The notes: generated by a model not told the origin, from the letters alone. A stretch of DNA of 64,000 nt from Pelodera strongyloides (GCA_036852015.1 JAANDG010000012.1:310001-374000); one strand, 5' to 3'. Shown: positions 36,801-47,175, counted from the stretch's first letter. Made by a program: numbers and translations.

Positions 36801-37044
36801 CATCCCTCTCAGCTAATCAATATGTACATCTAGAGCTACGGTATCTGTCCCGACTGCCATCGTACAGACTCCCGACTCCCCATGGCGTACTTCGAAGTCT
36901 ATTCTGGAGCATAAGTACCAGAACATCACTCGCTACAGTATCCTATCAAAGGGCGGACTCTTCCATTCGTTGCAAGACGCCCACGCCCTGGCTGCCGACA
37001 TCTTTAGATTTGTGGAGATTGAAGCAATAGGAAAGAATTGGTAA
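20612..37044 (+). CDS. Microsomal epoxide hydrolase-like protein, catalytic residues replaced (probable pseudoenzyme)
   Basis: Eleven exons join in phase to 452 codons plus stop, the usual length of microsomal epoxide hydrolase (about 455): 20612-20716, 21080-21175, 21532-21680, 22885-23008, 23754-23880, 24107-24240, 24534-24624, 24877-24969, 25461-25597, 25936-26027, 36834-37044 (TAA). An N-terminal hydrophobic anchor (GGVLGLLFVFGLNFLL) precedes an EHN-like region. The oxyanion HGFP is at residues 147-150. The nucleophile elbow is GGEGLG (228-232) where active enzymes have GGDWG, so Asp becomes Glu229. The C-terminal GGH-F motif is GGLF (Leu425), so the catalytic His is lost; an acid (TPDSPW, Asp397) remains. 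The SVPTA strand is intact. No stops or frameshifts and normal splice sites argue for an expressed protein. The last intron (10.8 kb) holds the giant palindrome. ATG follows TTTAG directly, possibly a trans-splice site. Confidence 0.92.
20815..21040. repeat. CATTTGGTGACC-motif element, left copy
   Basis: Starts GGAAAACGGAATAATTGCCG, then AAACCACAGAAAA, followed by a cluster of ATTTGGTGACTGGTCA, CATTTGGTGGCCAGTC and GTCATCAAATGG motifs in both orientations. The same unit occurs in reverse at 39395-39590 (ending CTGTGGTTTCGGCAATTATT). It lies in intron 1 of the epoxide-hydrolase-like gene. Confidence 0.6.
21712..21862. repeat. Palindromic element (CCTACTTTGGGAAATTTGCA ends)
   Basis: CCTACTTTGGGAAATTTGCA is mirrored by TTTCCCAAAGTAGGTA, with an inner hairpin GGTGCC-GAAAGCTTCGGACG-GGCACC. 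A second copy lies at 42895-43049. It begins 32 bp after the donor of exon 3 (21680). Confidence 0.7.
21906..22306. repeat. 400-bp palindrome
   Basis: CTCACGAGAATGAAGTGCTC on the left is mirrored by GAGCACTTCATTCTCGTGAG on the right, with nearly complete pairing through AAAATTTTGGATCGTAGTAA in the middle, centre near 22105. The right half plus core recurs at 58669-58934. Intronic in the epoxide-hydrolase-like gene; no coding. Confidence 0.75.
22314..22497. repeat. TTAA-AGC palindrome family, full copy
   Basis: TTTAAAGCGAAATAGCGGCC-GGTTTTTGAAAC at the left, the inverse at the right (GTTTCAAAAACCGGCCGGTA, then TTTCGCTTTAA), and a centre with TTTATGC and CATTTGCATAT. It follows the 21906 palindrome by only 7 bp, so two unrelated palindromes are nested or adjacent. 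Confidence 0.75.
23223..23252 (-). ncRNA. Hammerhead-ribozyme-like core, left arm (inverted)
   Basis: Exact reverse complement of the core at 23578-23607 (CGGCTTTCGCCATCTTCAG on the + strand). Same reservations: one base too many before stem II and no clear stem III. Confidence 0.4.
23578..23607 (+). ncRNA. Hammerhead-ribozyme-like core, right arm
   Basis: CTGAAGA (CUGANGA box, 23580-23586), an extra T, a 3-bp stem GGC-GAAA-GCC with tetraloop, then GAAA (23598-23601) and CGTC. This is the order of a type I hammerhead core. The extra U before stem II and the absence of an obvious stem III/UH cleavage partner suggest a relic or inactive form. Confidence 0.4.
25597..25676 (+). repeat. Imperfect TTAGGC-type interstitial telomeric tract
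   Basis: Starting at the donor of exon 25461-25597 (GTAGGCGTAGGCTTAGTCTT) and running as variants of TTAGGC/TTAGTC to TTAGGATTG. The nematode telomere unit lies here on the sense strand of the host gene. It is the only such tract in this gene and the most degenerate in the window. Confidence 0.7.
26214..26240 (+). repeat. Solo end resembling the TTAA-AGC palindrome family
   Basis: TTTAAAGCAGTATTATACAT matches the left end of the family (TTTAAAGCRGTATTGTACC at 42895). No right end was seen. It lies just outside the left edge of the giant palindrome. Confidence 0.35.
26525..26893 (-). CDS. Hypothetical ORF, 122 codons, left arm (reads outward)
   Basis: Open frame with a basic middle (CKKKQRMTMTKRQ) and a C-terminal segment YQCGACNAESIKIRFGDK carrying a CxxC pair; an upstream CAR and YARED-C supply further cysteines. 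The duplicate at 36176-36544 is identical in translation. I do not recognise a family. A 115-codon frame on the opposite strand is also open, so coding status is uncertain; preservation is guaranteed only by the duplication. Confidence 0.3.
   Translation of the reverse strand: MVKRQSCHLYFCTAAARCSRQHVVRYLSYIPPPRLPPQLTEENNTNFESVPQTGAACKKKQRMTMTKRQVVTCARQLIVIYAREDCKNKMEVMRNDNGAGTYTVYQCGACNAESIKIRFGDK
26905..27425 (+). pseudogene. 5'-truncated non-LTR retrotransposon, C-terminal RT fragment and 3' tail (left arm)
   Basis: Reads FNPYKKKDKLALERVQHMFT then YNETPSS-N, LNLDSLVDRRKSADAKMLRK and ILAGKCG. This is the pattern of the C-terminal domain after the reverse transcriptase in LINE elements (VWNPY--KDI--LE-VQR-FT---F-R, then SL--RR--AD--ML-KIL-G). 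The stop is at about 27300. A 3' region follows and ends in TAATAAATATTATATTATAA, an AT-rich tail. Only the final part of the ORF is left, so it is dead on arrival. Confidence 0.75.
27790..27825 (+). repeat. 36-base poly-C run present in only one palindrome arm
   Basis: CTTAC followed by an uninterrupted run of C to AACGACTTTG. The mirror site near 35272 reads CAAAGTCGTAAG with no G run. It is either a genuine homopolymer expansion after duplication or an assembly/sequencing artefact. Confidence 0.8.
28700..29470 (+). repeat. TAATGATAATTA-type AT-rich satellite, left arm
   Basis: About 770 bp of irregular repeats of TAATTAATGATAATGATAA and relatives (GGTAATTAATGAAATG, GATAATTAATG), preceded by (TTTA)n at 28386. 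The unit length drifts, so it is not a clean tandem array. No ORF. Confidence 0.75.
31514..31607. other. Spacer at palindrome centre
   Basis: Ninety-four unpaired bases (TCGATTAAAGAAAAATG to CTTGAAGCGTAAA) joining the two arms, including GTGCGCGCTC, the only GC-rich stretch nearby. This would be the loop of a cruciform or the fusion joint of an inverted duplication. No motif recognised. Confidence 0.7.
33630..34380 (-). repeat. TAATGATAATTA-type satellite, right arm
   Basis: Mirror image of 28700-29470 (ATTATCATTAATTA phrases on the + strand). Confidence 0.75.
35644..36164 (-). pseudogene. Non-LTR RT fragment, right-arm mirror copy
   Basis: Reverse-complement copy of 26905-27425 with identical translation of the retained RT tail (frame 35767-36090). 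It duplicated with the palindrome, not by an independent insertion. Confidence 0.75.
36176..36544 (+). CDS. Hypothetical ORF, 122 codons, right arm (reads outward)
   Basis: Mirror copy of the frame at 26525-26893 with the same translation and TAA stop, followed by AATAAATTTG, which could serve as a poly(A) signal. Function unknown; the CxxC-containing C-terminus is the only recognisable trait. Confidence 0.3.
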   Translation: MVKRQSCHLYFCTAAARCSRQHVVRYLSYIPPPRLPPQLTEENNTNFESVPQTGAACKKKQRMTMTKRQVVTCARQLIVIYAREDCKNKMEVMRNDNGAGTYTVYQCGACNAESIKIRFGDK

Positions 37045-37113
37045 ATTTATTCATGTGGGTTATGCTTAGCCTCGGGTCATATTGTTTAGCATAGTAAATT
37101 TTGGTTCGTTCAT

Positions 37114-37283
37114 TTTAAGTGAAATACCGACCGGTTTTTGAAACACATCGGGTACACCAGCATTATTATGCAGCTTATGCAAATGAACATAAATTAGAAT
37201 AAAAATCGAGCAAATTAGCATAAATACGTAAGAATTCGGTTGTCCACGACGCGTTTCAAAAACCAGCTGGTATTTCGCTTTAA
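37114..37283. repeat. TTAA-AGC palindrome family copy
   Basis: TTAAGTGAAATACCGACCGG, then TTTTTGAAACACATCG at the left and GCGTTTCAAAAACCAGCTGG, then TATTTCGCTTTAA at the right; centre has TTATGCAAATGAACATAAAT. 70 bp after the stop of the epoxide-hydrolase-like gene, possibly within its 3' UTR. Confidence 0.75.
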
Positions 37284-37719
37284 GCAAAATGTCCTCCATT
37301 TCGTTATTGATCACTGTCCCTGTTTTATGAATATCGCATTATTCATTTTGTAACCCTTTATTCGTGTAACATATTGGTTGATTTTATTCTTTTACTTTTT
37401 AATTTATTGACTATTATTTATCTAACGTGTGTCTTGCAGTTCATATTTATTGTGATCTCCTCCTATTCCTTTTTATTCCTTTAGAACTTTACTAATGAAA
37501 ATGTATTTTTAAAGTTTTCTTGTCTCGATGCAGCAATGCAACAAAACTTATTACTTTCTTGCAGAAAAAATTACTTTCTTCAGGCGTGAAAATAATAGTT
37601 CAACTTTACACCGAAGTAGTTGACATGAAAAAGAGATATACATGGAAAAGGCATAAGAGTAACATCGAAAATTCAACAAAAAAAGTAATAGTAGCCCAGA
37701 TGCCATGTACAAGTACTAC

Positions 37720-37930
37720 TGCGAATAAGGGGTCCGACATTGCGGTGCGGCAGACCCTGCCTACGGCTCGCGTAGGTCTGAAGCGTCTGTGGCGCAGTCT
37801 TTGGAGGGAGCTCGGCAGGTGCGTCAACTAAAAGCAACAGGTAGCACACCCCTGGCGCAAACAATAGGCGGGGTCCCACGCTGGCGCAAACCTGGTGGAC
37901 ACCCATGTGAGAGGCGAGTGCTCGAATTAA
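37720..37930 (+). other. GC-rich island
   Basis: GCGGTGCGGCAGACCCTGCC, CCCCTGGCGCAAACAATAGG and CACGCTGGCGCAAACC motifs in AT-rich DNA. It resembles islands at 47500 and 52550 by recurrence of CCCTGGCGY and GCGCAA. Non-coding. Confidence 0.4.
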
Positions 37931-38899
37931 CATGGTCGTAAGGCTCGCAATCGTATGTGAGGTAACTCCCTGTACATGAGTATTTTGGACACTGTTTAAT
38001 AACTACTACTACGGATTGCCGTAAAATGAGATTTTTTTTGCGTAACTAGTCGCAACTTTCTACGTATATTAATGCTTTAATATCCCTGACAAAAAGAGAA
38101 AATGTAAAAAAAAAAGAGTTTGACAACTGGTCTATGTACATGACAGACAGATGTATGTTACCTGCACGCAATATGAAAACTTACACATAATTTGGATATT
38201 CTAATGAGAATCTGAAATGTAATTAGTGGATATTTATCTTACAATTGGTGTATATTTATCTATTCCATGGCAAATAGTACACGCTTGGGTGAAGTTACCG
38301 GTGGGAAACGATGCTTACTTTGGAGACAGAAAATCGATAAATGGATTTCTCAGAATCGATTAAATTGGAGTGGATTTCAATCAATCGATAAATCAATATC
38401 GGGGAATGAGGCGGATATGCTGGAGGCGATGTTTTATGCTATAGAAATCATCTAACGACAATATATCACTTTATAAGGTACAGCACAAGCGCACACCGTA
38501 TACTGCCGTATACTGTATATATTGTGCTATACTTTGCTTTGCAGTATCAGTTAGCTACAATATATCGTGTGGTTCTTTTACCGTATATCCTTTATTAGTT
38601 AGTTTGGGTTTTCATATAGTACTGCTACATCAAGTACCTTCTCCTAACTTCCTTGAGTGGAGATTGTTCCCGAGTGATAACACTACTAGTATTCCGTAAA
38701 TTACCGTGCATTATACTGTGGCCTACGATATCATATACAGTAATTTACAGCATAATGGATATTCCTACAATATAAAGATACTGTACACTACTTTAGGGTA
38801 TATTCTTATATACAGTCCTTATTGTATATCAATTTACTCGATATTATCTGCTCATTCCTTCTGCCAAAAGTTCCGATAAGTGAGCACGAGGTTGTGTCC

Positions 38900-39150
38900 G
38901 AGGTTTGAGAATGAGCTTGGTCTGGCGGGCGGGACGGCCGAATGCCTCCCGTCCCCCAGGAGGTCTTGTGTCGGACTCCTTGTCCGGGAACGCCGCTCAC
39001 TACTCCGCTCCATCGATCGTTTGATACTAAAAGGGCAAAATTATGCACAAATTAGATACTATCAACGTGGCGTGCAATTGGCGCGCTAACGGCGCGCAAT
39101 TGGTGCGCGCTCTTTGGGCGAGCATTTTGTGCGCCGTTTGTGCGCCGTGC
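38900..39150 (+). other. GC-rich island with GGCGCGC/GTGCGC repeats
   Basis: Dense GCGCGC motifs (CAATTGGCGCGCTAACGGCG, CAATTGGTGCGCGCTC, TTGTGCGCCGTTTGTGCGCC). The CAATTGG-GCGC unit is repeated two to three times. It lies between the convergent genes. Unknown role. Confidence 0.4.
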
Positions 39151-39394
39151 AGGATGCCATTGACAGACAACGAGAGTAGTCGCTAAACATAGAACATAGA
39201 AGTGAAAATGACGAAGAAGGAACGCGTAATGGTGTGTCTAAATGGTGTGTCTGGTGTGTTAATCATGGCTAGACAGGACATCTAGCTCTAGAGAGCGTTA
39301 CCGTACAGTAAAGTGTTAAGAATTTGGAAGAACACAACCCTTGGGGTGCTACTCGAACGAGATTAAAGGATCCAGACATACATGCTAGGAAATG

Positions 39395-39590
39395 GATGAA
39401 CCCATTTGATGATGGTTCCCTCGTTTTCTTCGTTGGCCAACCCATTTGGTGACCAATTGGTGATTTTGTCGTGACCAACTTTTAAAGCCTTCATCAACCG
39501 GTCACCAAATGGTCATCAAATGGTCATTTACCACTCACCGGACACCAACGCTTTTCTGTGGTTTCGGCAATTATTCCGTTTTCCTATAGA
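39395..39590. repeat. CATTTGGTGACC-motif element, right (inverted) copy
   Basis: Motifs CCCATTTGGTGACC, GGTCACCAAATGGTCATC and AAATGGTCATTTACC, ending CTGTGGTTTCGGCAATTATT-CCGTTTTCC. The last part is the exact inverse of the left end of 20815-21040. Confidence 0.6.
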
Positions 39591-39884
39591 TCATCCAGAC
39601 ATTTTTACATGCTCCCTCTACTTAGTGCCCTAGCCCTATTGCTTTGTAGGATTTCAGTTATTTTTTGAAATAGATTGCATATAGTGGGTACAAAAAATAC
39701 TAGGGCACTTCGCCTATCTCCTTTCACTCTGCACTACAATTTTTAAGCGTGGGCCTGCATGTATTATCTGATTTACTACAATCAACTACAAACAACATTT
39801 AGTACTGTAGTACTACACGAAGTACTACAACGACAAAGTGACTACAATAATAGAAGAGAGATTTTTCTAAGTATAAATAGAAAA

Positions 39885-39981
39885 TTAAAGTTATATGGCA
39901 CATGGTTTTGAACGTATGCTGGTCAACTTTACCAAAGGGCACATCAATTACCAAGCAAGACCACGTGCCATACCGCTTTAA
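39885..39981. repeat. Short TTAA-AG palindrome (GGCACATGGTTTTG type)
   Basis: TTAAAGTTATATGGCACATG and ACCACGTGCCATACCGCTTTAA are inverted ends 97 bp apart. The element at 42398-42545 has the same CACGTGCCATACCGC right end. Confidence 0.6.
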
Positions 39982-40162
39982 TTTCAAACAACTGCATGCG
40001 CATTCTGAACAACGCCCGAACTACCGTAGCAGTGGACTGAATTCAAAGAAGCGGTGCGAGTGCTCCGGTCGATAACGCGGTTGTTGTACGTAACGACGAC
40101 GTCTGAACACGTGTGGGAGAGGGTTAGTGGGAGATCTCTGCCGGGGGTGGGAGATTGAACCT

Positions 40163-40269
40163 GAGGCCATATTCACCACCAAATTCCCCGATGGACTCTC
40201 ACTTCAGCACGCTATTTTCTATCCCCAGGGAACAGTTCCCCGGGGAATCGTAGTGGTGAATATGGCCTC
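40163..40269. repeat. Short inverted repeat (AGGCCATATTCACCAC)
   Basis: GAGGCCATATTCACCAC pairs exactly with GTGGTGAATATGGCCTC about 90 bp away, with inner CCCCAGGGAACAGTTCCCCG pairing. Probably a small non-autonomous transposon; the ORF across it is a by-product. Confidence 0.55.
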
Positions 40270-40626
40270 TCCTCTGGTATGGAATAAATACATGCGCTCA
40301 GTATTGGGAGAGAGGTGAGATGTCAAAACGGGGAACGGGGTGGAAGGTGTGATAACCGAGTATCTGATCATTTCAGTGTTGATGGTGTGTTAATCTTGTA
40401 CTGGTGCGGAAGTTTGGTGTGTGGGTGTAGAGGCGTGATAATAGCAAAGCTTGTACCCTTCGTGATCGTTTAGTGGTTAGTTAACGCTTAACGGCATATT
40501 TAAAATAAACGGTATGGTTAACGCTTAGTGGTAAGATAACGGTTAGGAGAAGTTTTGTGCTTATTGATATACATTTGTGAATTTGTGTGTCATTGTGGTG
40601 TGCAGTATAACACTGTTACTGAATCT

Positions 40627-43600
40627 CTACCTCATTGCCTCATTGGGGCGCCGGGCTTCGAGACTGCTACCAGGCCTGAATGCGATGCTTAGAATATGGT
40701 TTCATAAGATATTAGCTATCTGACGATCGTAAGTGGAGTACTGTATTGTGGGTTTCGGTTATGGTTGCCAAAGTCTAGGTTTAGGCTAAGGTTAAGATCG
40801 CATATGGTTTTTCTTCTGTTTCTATAAAAGCAAACACATGAAACCTCCTCACAAAAAAAAGCTGACGGCTAATATGTCATGATGAAAGCCTACATATTAT
40901 TGCAGCACAGCAAACCATAACGAACAGATAGCCATTCTAGCGTTCGCAAAAAAAACCGCAAATTAAAAAAGCGAAAAAATTATGCATAGATTGGACCCAG
41001 ATGCAAAGCATGTTCGCGTAACAACGATAATGAATTAATTTACCAAGCCCAATTAATTAACGGTAAATAGTTAACGGTAATTACCCAACCTCATAGTCCT
41101 ATCCACGTTCTTTGTCTCCATAGAGCTGGTTGTTGATCCCTGTTCTAATGAGCATGAGTGCATATAATTCTCCAGCCATGACTGTCTGCGCCCTCGCTGA
41201 CTTTGACAACTTTCGTCGGAAGCATCGCTACCATTGCCTGAATACGGCATATGATGGTATGTACCGTAGCTGTTATATTTACTTTGCTTAGTTCATATGT
41301 ATGTACCGTAGCTGTTATATTTACTTTGCTTAGTTCATGGGTCGGGTACGGTTTTATTCTGAAGTCGTCACCTGGCTGTTCTGTTATTTAAATTTCGAAC
41401 CAAGGTATCAGAACTATTTGTATTTGTCGTTGCGTGCCAATTTTCGAGACAGAGACAGAATGCATACCCAAAAACTACTGTACCGATACAGTAGTAAAGA
41501 AAAGAGACAGAGACCAAATATTGAAGCGTGTACGGTGCAAGAAATGGAAAGAAACTGACACAATAATTGCAACGCTGGTTACTCTAGTTCCCCTACTTCG
41601 CTTTCTTTATGATTACGACTAACAGGCTTTATAAATAGTCGGGCGCACGATTTTCATTTTCTATTGTCGCATACCAATCCATAATACCCCATGCAATGTG
41701 CTTATTTGTGCAGGACAGCTTTCATGGGTGCCAACACGGTAGCCGTGGGTGGCTACCGTATATTACAGTAGCCCCCCACATGACTACCGTACACCCACCT
41801 ATCCGCCACCGTCGCTCTTTTCTATTTGACAACTCATCTGCGGTCGTACCCCAACCGGCAATCCGTATGCTGACGTCACTCTCCAACGATCCCCTGCTCT
41901 CTTTGCTCTCGCGTCTGCTCCCTCTGTCCTCTAACCGACCATCAGCTGAGAGGAAGGACATCTTTCTGAAACTAAACATTTATAATGTGATGCTAGAAAA
42001 GTTCGGAGGAAAGTCGGGTAGGGCGGCGAAAAAATCGCGTAAAGCGTCGCGTGCGCGAACCCAACAAGAGCGTGGCAAACATCAGAACGGTGCGCGGACA
42101 GCAATAGGCGTTCGTGTGGTTTTCGCCAATTCTTAGCTGCTCACGTCGAACTCGCGCCACTGTCAGCATAATACAGGTTAATGATGACTGTTAGAACACA
42201 GTTTATTTGCCGCCTTCGACCAATAGCTCAAGTTTTCTTGCAGACAGTGGTAAACCATACCTGTTATCGTTGGAAAAGCTCGGTCTTGCAGCTGAGATCA
42301 TAACCCTCGGTAGATTGGTACTGCTCATCGATACGCGGCGGTTTCCCAATCGTCTGCAACTAGAAAATACGAATTATTCGAGTTAATGTAATATTTATTA
42401 AAGCGGTATGGCCCCTAGTGGTGGACATACGCAAATTTCGGTGCCCGTCTATGCTGGAAGGGCACGCTAGGAGTCAAATTAACATATAATGCATGTGTTT
42501 CAAAACCGTTTCATACGCTTAGAAATCACGTGCCATACCGCTTAAATATAACAAGTAGTATAAGGTGGTCTCATGGACCTCAAAGAACGATCAACAGCCA
42601 ACCCCAATCCGCCAACGACGTGCTGATGATCCCGCTCCTCGTTTTCGTACCGTAGCTGTTCCACAATGTCCAACAGTATCCGAATACTCGACATGACGTC
42701 ATCAAAGTGGGCGGGGCTCAAATCCTAATAAAGCAAGCCATTAGACAAAACAAATAAACATTTTAGGCATAGAATAAAAACAAGCTAAGTTAACCATAAT
42801 GAGGTGCCAAAGCCTGAACTACTGGTTGTCTACCAAATCAGCTTACAGCACATTCGTTGGCTTACCGCACGAGTAAACACTGCACTTTAAAGCAGCATTG
42901 TACCTACTTTGGGAAATTTGCATATGATACGCATATCCTATGTAAATTTGGTGCCGGAAGCTTCGGACGGGCACCAAACATTTGCATAGAATGCACAGGA
43001 TATGAGTCTCATATGCGAATTTCCCAAATTAGGTACAACACGGCTTTAAATAATAATAAAAAAAGTTTATTTTCCAATCAACAAACCTTATTCGCTATTC
43101 CTAATACAAGCGGGTTCAATAGATGTAAACATATTTCTGAGGGATTTCGTAGTCGGGCGCCATCCTTAGTAACTATCCTTTGCACTAGTCCTAAATAATA
43201 TTTATGTCGGTGCAATAACCTGGCATTCCCGTACAACCTTAATCACACTAGGAAAATCAGCTGGCCACCAAAGCCACAAAAATAAAACCAAAAACCAAAA
43301 AGGCTGTGCCTGACAAAACTGCTGGCTTGCGGGCAAAAAGGCTATGCCCATTAGTGCATACACACCCTGTTTCATACGTTGCAACTTGAGGTGAGCGCAC
43401 CTATCGCACAATCTACAAATTCGCGATAGCTGAGCCCAACGCACAACTCTTGCTTCGTGTTGGAGGACCACTACTCATAAGAACTTCAGAATGGAAACCC
43501 ACTTGATTTGGCATGTATAATGACAGGATGCGTTGAATTGCATATGCTAATTGCTGCGCAGAGATGTGTTAATGAGACGTGATCACATCGGTCGGAGAGG

Positions 43601-46422
43601 TTCGCCAGGGCAGCCAGCAGGTCCAGTTGGCGCTGAAAGCAGATTAATAGAAGATTAAACCAGGTTCTACAGGCTCAGGCTGAGATCTACAGTCCAAGCC
43701 TAAGCCTAAGCCTAAGCCTGAGCCTAAGCCTTTCTATACGCTGATGCGAAACGATGAGACGAAACTCGGCTTGTCCGTACCATTCAGTCTAGGAGATGTT
43801 GCACGTGACGTTACTATATAGGGGTTACTGCAGGTTACTAAACAAGAACTATACCATTTCGGAATACAGTAACTCAGAAAATTGATAAATATCCACCTAA
43901 GCTAACGCAAAAAAGGTATAAGTACATCTTTTACTGTTTCTTTCTATGAATCCTATCCGCTTACCATTTTTTTATGCACTTTATTTGGGAACAGAGCTTA
44001 AAGATTTAAAACAAAGTATACAATAAAATCAACCGACCGGTACATTCTCGTTTAGGTACGGAGGTAGGGTTTGCACAGCGGGAAGGAGTCTTTTTATAAT
44101 GTACTGAACTGGGAGGAAATCAGCTACAGCCGGCACTCCACGGATTGCAGAACTCTACAAAGTTCACATTATACCATATTTATTTACCTACTAGAAAGAC
44201 TTTTGAACGGTCACACTGATGAATGAACTCGCGATTATCTGGCGCCAGTCCGGCGGAGGTTAGGCGAGGTGTGCTGCTAGTTTAACTTCAACTCGTTCAA
44301 ATTCGCAGCGCATCATTGGAGATTGGGGTGTTGTTGCAATAATGCATGCGCCATAGCGGATGAAAATTAAAATTAAACACAACAACGACAACATAACGTA
44401 AGACACAGACAGCCAAGACTATCACATATCACAGCCAAGAAAATAAAACAGCAAACAGCACAAGCGCAAACATCGAACAAACATCGGTTAACTCAATCCA
44501 ACTTCAAAAACACAACATAAAGAACAACACGAGCATCGAATACATATCAAGGCAATAATGCGTCAGGACCACAGAGCACACTCCTATCGCCGTTGCGCGG
44601 CGCAGCTAAGGCGAAGATAGGCGCGAGGCAATATTATGGCGTAAATTGTACACATTTCGCATGTCCCCTGGAGTAGCAGAAATTGTTCGCCGCCCCGCTC
44701 TGGCAGTGAGCCCTTTTGCGCCTTTACTTCGCAGAAGTGTCGCGTCGTGGGCGGCAAACAATCAAGAAAATATATTCGAAAAAAAAAACAGGCCAGACGC
44801 ATCAACAATCACTGTGCATGCTTATCAAACAACGAACCTGCATACTGGCGTCGTCGCTCGTCAGCGAGTACACTATCAAATCCAGGAGTTTATCCTCAAC
44901 CTGAAGGATATAAATCAATGAAACCTAAGCCTAAGCCTAAGCCTAAGCCTAAGCCTGAGCTTCTATGTAAAATTGTATGAAGTATGTGCATTTTAGGTAT
45001 GGTGCATCGCGCTCCCTTCGCACACGATTAGTTGAGCGGGCAGCATTCACGTGGTGTTGCCTCGCCGTGCGCACCAAACAAATTTCTCTACGCTTACACA
45101 GCGAAGTATCATTACAATGTAAAGATATGTTCGTGGACCTGAGCTGAGCCTTTCAGAGGCATCATTCAAAACAATTTACTTGTTAAATGTTTATTAGACT
45201 CTTAGGAAGAGCTAGAATACTTATCATAAAGATTTATAAAGTACGAAGTACATAACTAATACAAAACAAAAAGAAAGTATTGCGCTTATTAGTTAAGGAT
45301 TAAAGCGAAATAACGGCCGCTTTTTGGAACAAATATATATTGGACAACTGCATCCACGTATGTTGTAAGCAAATGAATATAATTAGACGCACTACGCTAC
45401 ATGTGAAATACAACGTCCACCATACGTTTCAAAACCGGCCGCCATACTGCTTTAAATGCAAAAAATATGAGTATACAGTAAGTGATGATTCATCCTTAAA
45501 TCAATAATTAGTATAATTAGGCGTGTCGTTTGCATGTTATATATGCAAAGCATACAACAATGCATGGCGTCTCCAGGACAACACACGGAAAATCACCACA
45601 TATTTTTGGAGCTCTCGCCTCTGGGAATTGAAGGCCCAAATTTATGTGCTAATTCGTTATTTTTAGTAAAATTCTTATAAAAATATATTTTCAAGACCAC
45701 CAATAAACTATAAACGTCATAATTAGCATCAATAAAATAAGAGAATGGTAGTCTTTGTAGGTGGGCGGTAGGTATGCAGCGCGCGATCCGTTGAGAAAAA
45801 CGCGCGAGCAAAGAGTGCGCCAGCAGCGCGCGACTTATTAATGTGTTCTCGCGCGCTCTTGGCGCAAAAGTGGCGCTCACGAACGGTTTCAATTCCTTTC
45901 TGACTCTTTCCAGATTACTTTGTTAAAAAAAGACTAAAAACTCATTACTATTTTAATCTTTTATTTCATTTCTTTAAAGGGATAGGTTCATCTCGAAATT
46001 CATCTCGAATTGCACCGGTGCAGATATTGTTGTGATAGAGAGAGGGTGATAAGGGGCCCTGTATTTTCTAGCGTCTCCAGCCCGGCTGCGCTATTTCCCA
46101 CATACCATGGCTGCGGTACTCCAATTGTTTTATAGATTCGAGGTAGTTTAGCTTTTTTTGAGCAAGCTCTCCTACTACGGGGAGCAAAGGAAATTTACTG
46201 CAATTTTCGAATTTTGAGCGTCATATAGGTCATACTATCAACATAAATTATAAAAAAAGGTGCAATTCGAGGTGAACCTATCCCTTTAATTCATATTTAT
46301 CATTATATTCGTTTAAGATACGCTTCAAAAATCGGCCGTACATTGCGTGCGAAGCTGAGCCTCTTGAATGTACCCATTTGTGTGTGTTTCTCTCTTTCCA
46401 ATTTCTTTATATTTTTTTCACT

Positions 46423-46470
<48 letters not shown>

Positions 46471-47175
46471 ATAATCTATATATATATATATATATATAAT
46501 CTTATATATATATATTATATATATATCTATATTTAATTTGATAGTTTCTAAAGAAAATTCTTATAAATGAGAAAGTGGTACCTTTTCGTCGGACAGCCGT
46601 CGAAATAACACAGACATGTTGTCGAGAACGAACGATCGTAACTGAAAATTATCACTCAATTTAATACACTTCAATTTTTCAATAGATATTGATAAAATCG
46701 ATAATAACTTTTTTCGGTCAATAAATCAATACGTCAGCTTACGTTTATTCTTATGCCAGTATGGCTATCTTACCTTGGTCATAGACATAGAGTAGAGGTT
46801 CCATAACCTTTTATATGTATATTTTAATCACTTAAAAAAAGTACATCTACATAATTGCAGTAGCATGAGATGTAGTTCTTACTTCTTATTTTTTAATTAT
46901 ATAATTATCGATATCGATACGACTAAAAGCGTTCACATAGGTATGCATAATCTAGATTCTGACTACGGTTACGGTAGATAGACCGTGGGTGGGTACTAGG
47001 CGAAAGATAGAAATAACAATAACTACGAAACTACAAAGTCAAGCGACAGGGCAGAATATATATATATATATTTGGCACGCATTTACAGATACAAATTTGG
47101 TATTAACGGTGAAGAAACTACGCTAATAAAACCAAAGAAACTCGAATAAAGTACAATTTAAGCGTAAAACGTAAG

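Larger units (their letters stand above)
37045..40626. other. Intergenic region between two convergent genes
   Basis: The epoxide-hydrolase-like gene (+) and SCYL2 (-) converge here, so 3' UTRs and poly(A) sites should lie within; none could be placed with confidence. The region contains palindromes (37114-37283, 39885-39981, 40163-40269), a CATTTGGTGACC element (39395-39590) and GC-rich islands (37720-37930, 38900-39150). No supported gene; frames here lack any family pattern. Confidence 0.6.

Noticed and set aside
36797..37030. 77-codon ORF starting at an internal ATG as a separate gene
   Set aside because: The conserved epoxide-hydrolase C-terminus runs in another frame over the same bases, with acceptor at 36833 and stop at 37042.
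38267..38455. 62-codon + strand ORF
   Set aside because: No domain, no neighbouring exon in phase, and it lies between convergent genes in low-complexity DNA.
40127..40318. 63-codon + strand ORF (EPEAIFTTKFPDG)
   Set aside because: It spans a short inverted repeat (40163-40269) and has no splice-compatible continuation or recognised family.
43202..43471. 89-codon - strand ORF with GVYALMGIAF resembling a stretch of SCYL2 HEAT
   Set aside because: The resemblance is short and the frame is not compatible with the neighbouring exons; only the 43260-43220 segment fits in phase.
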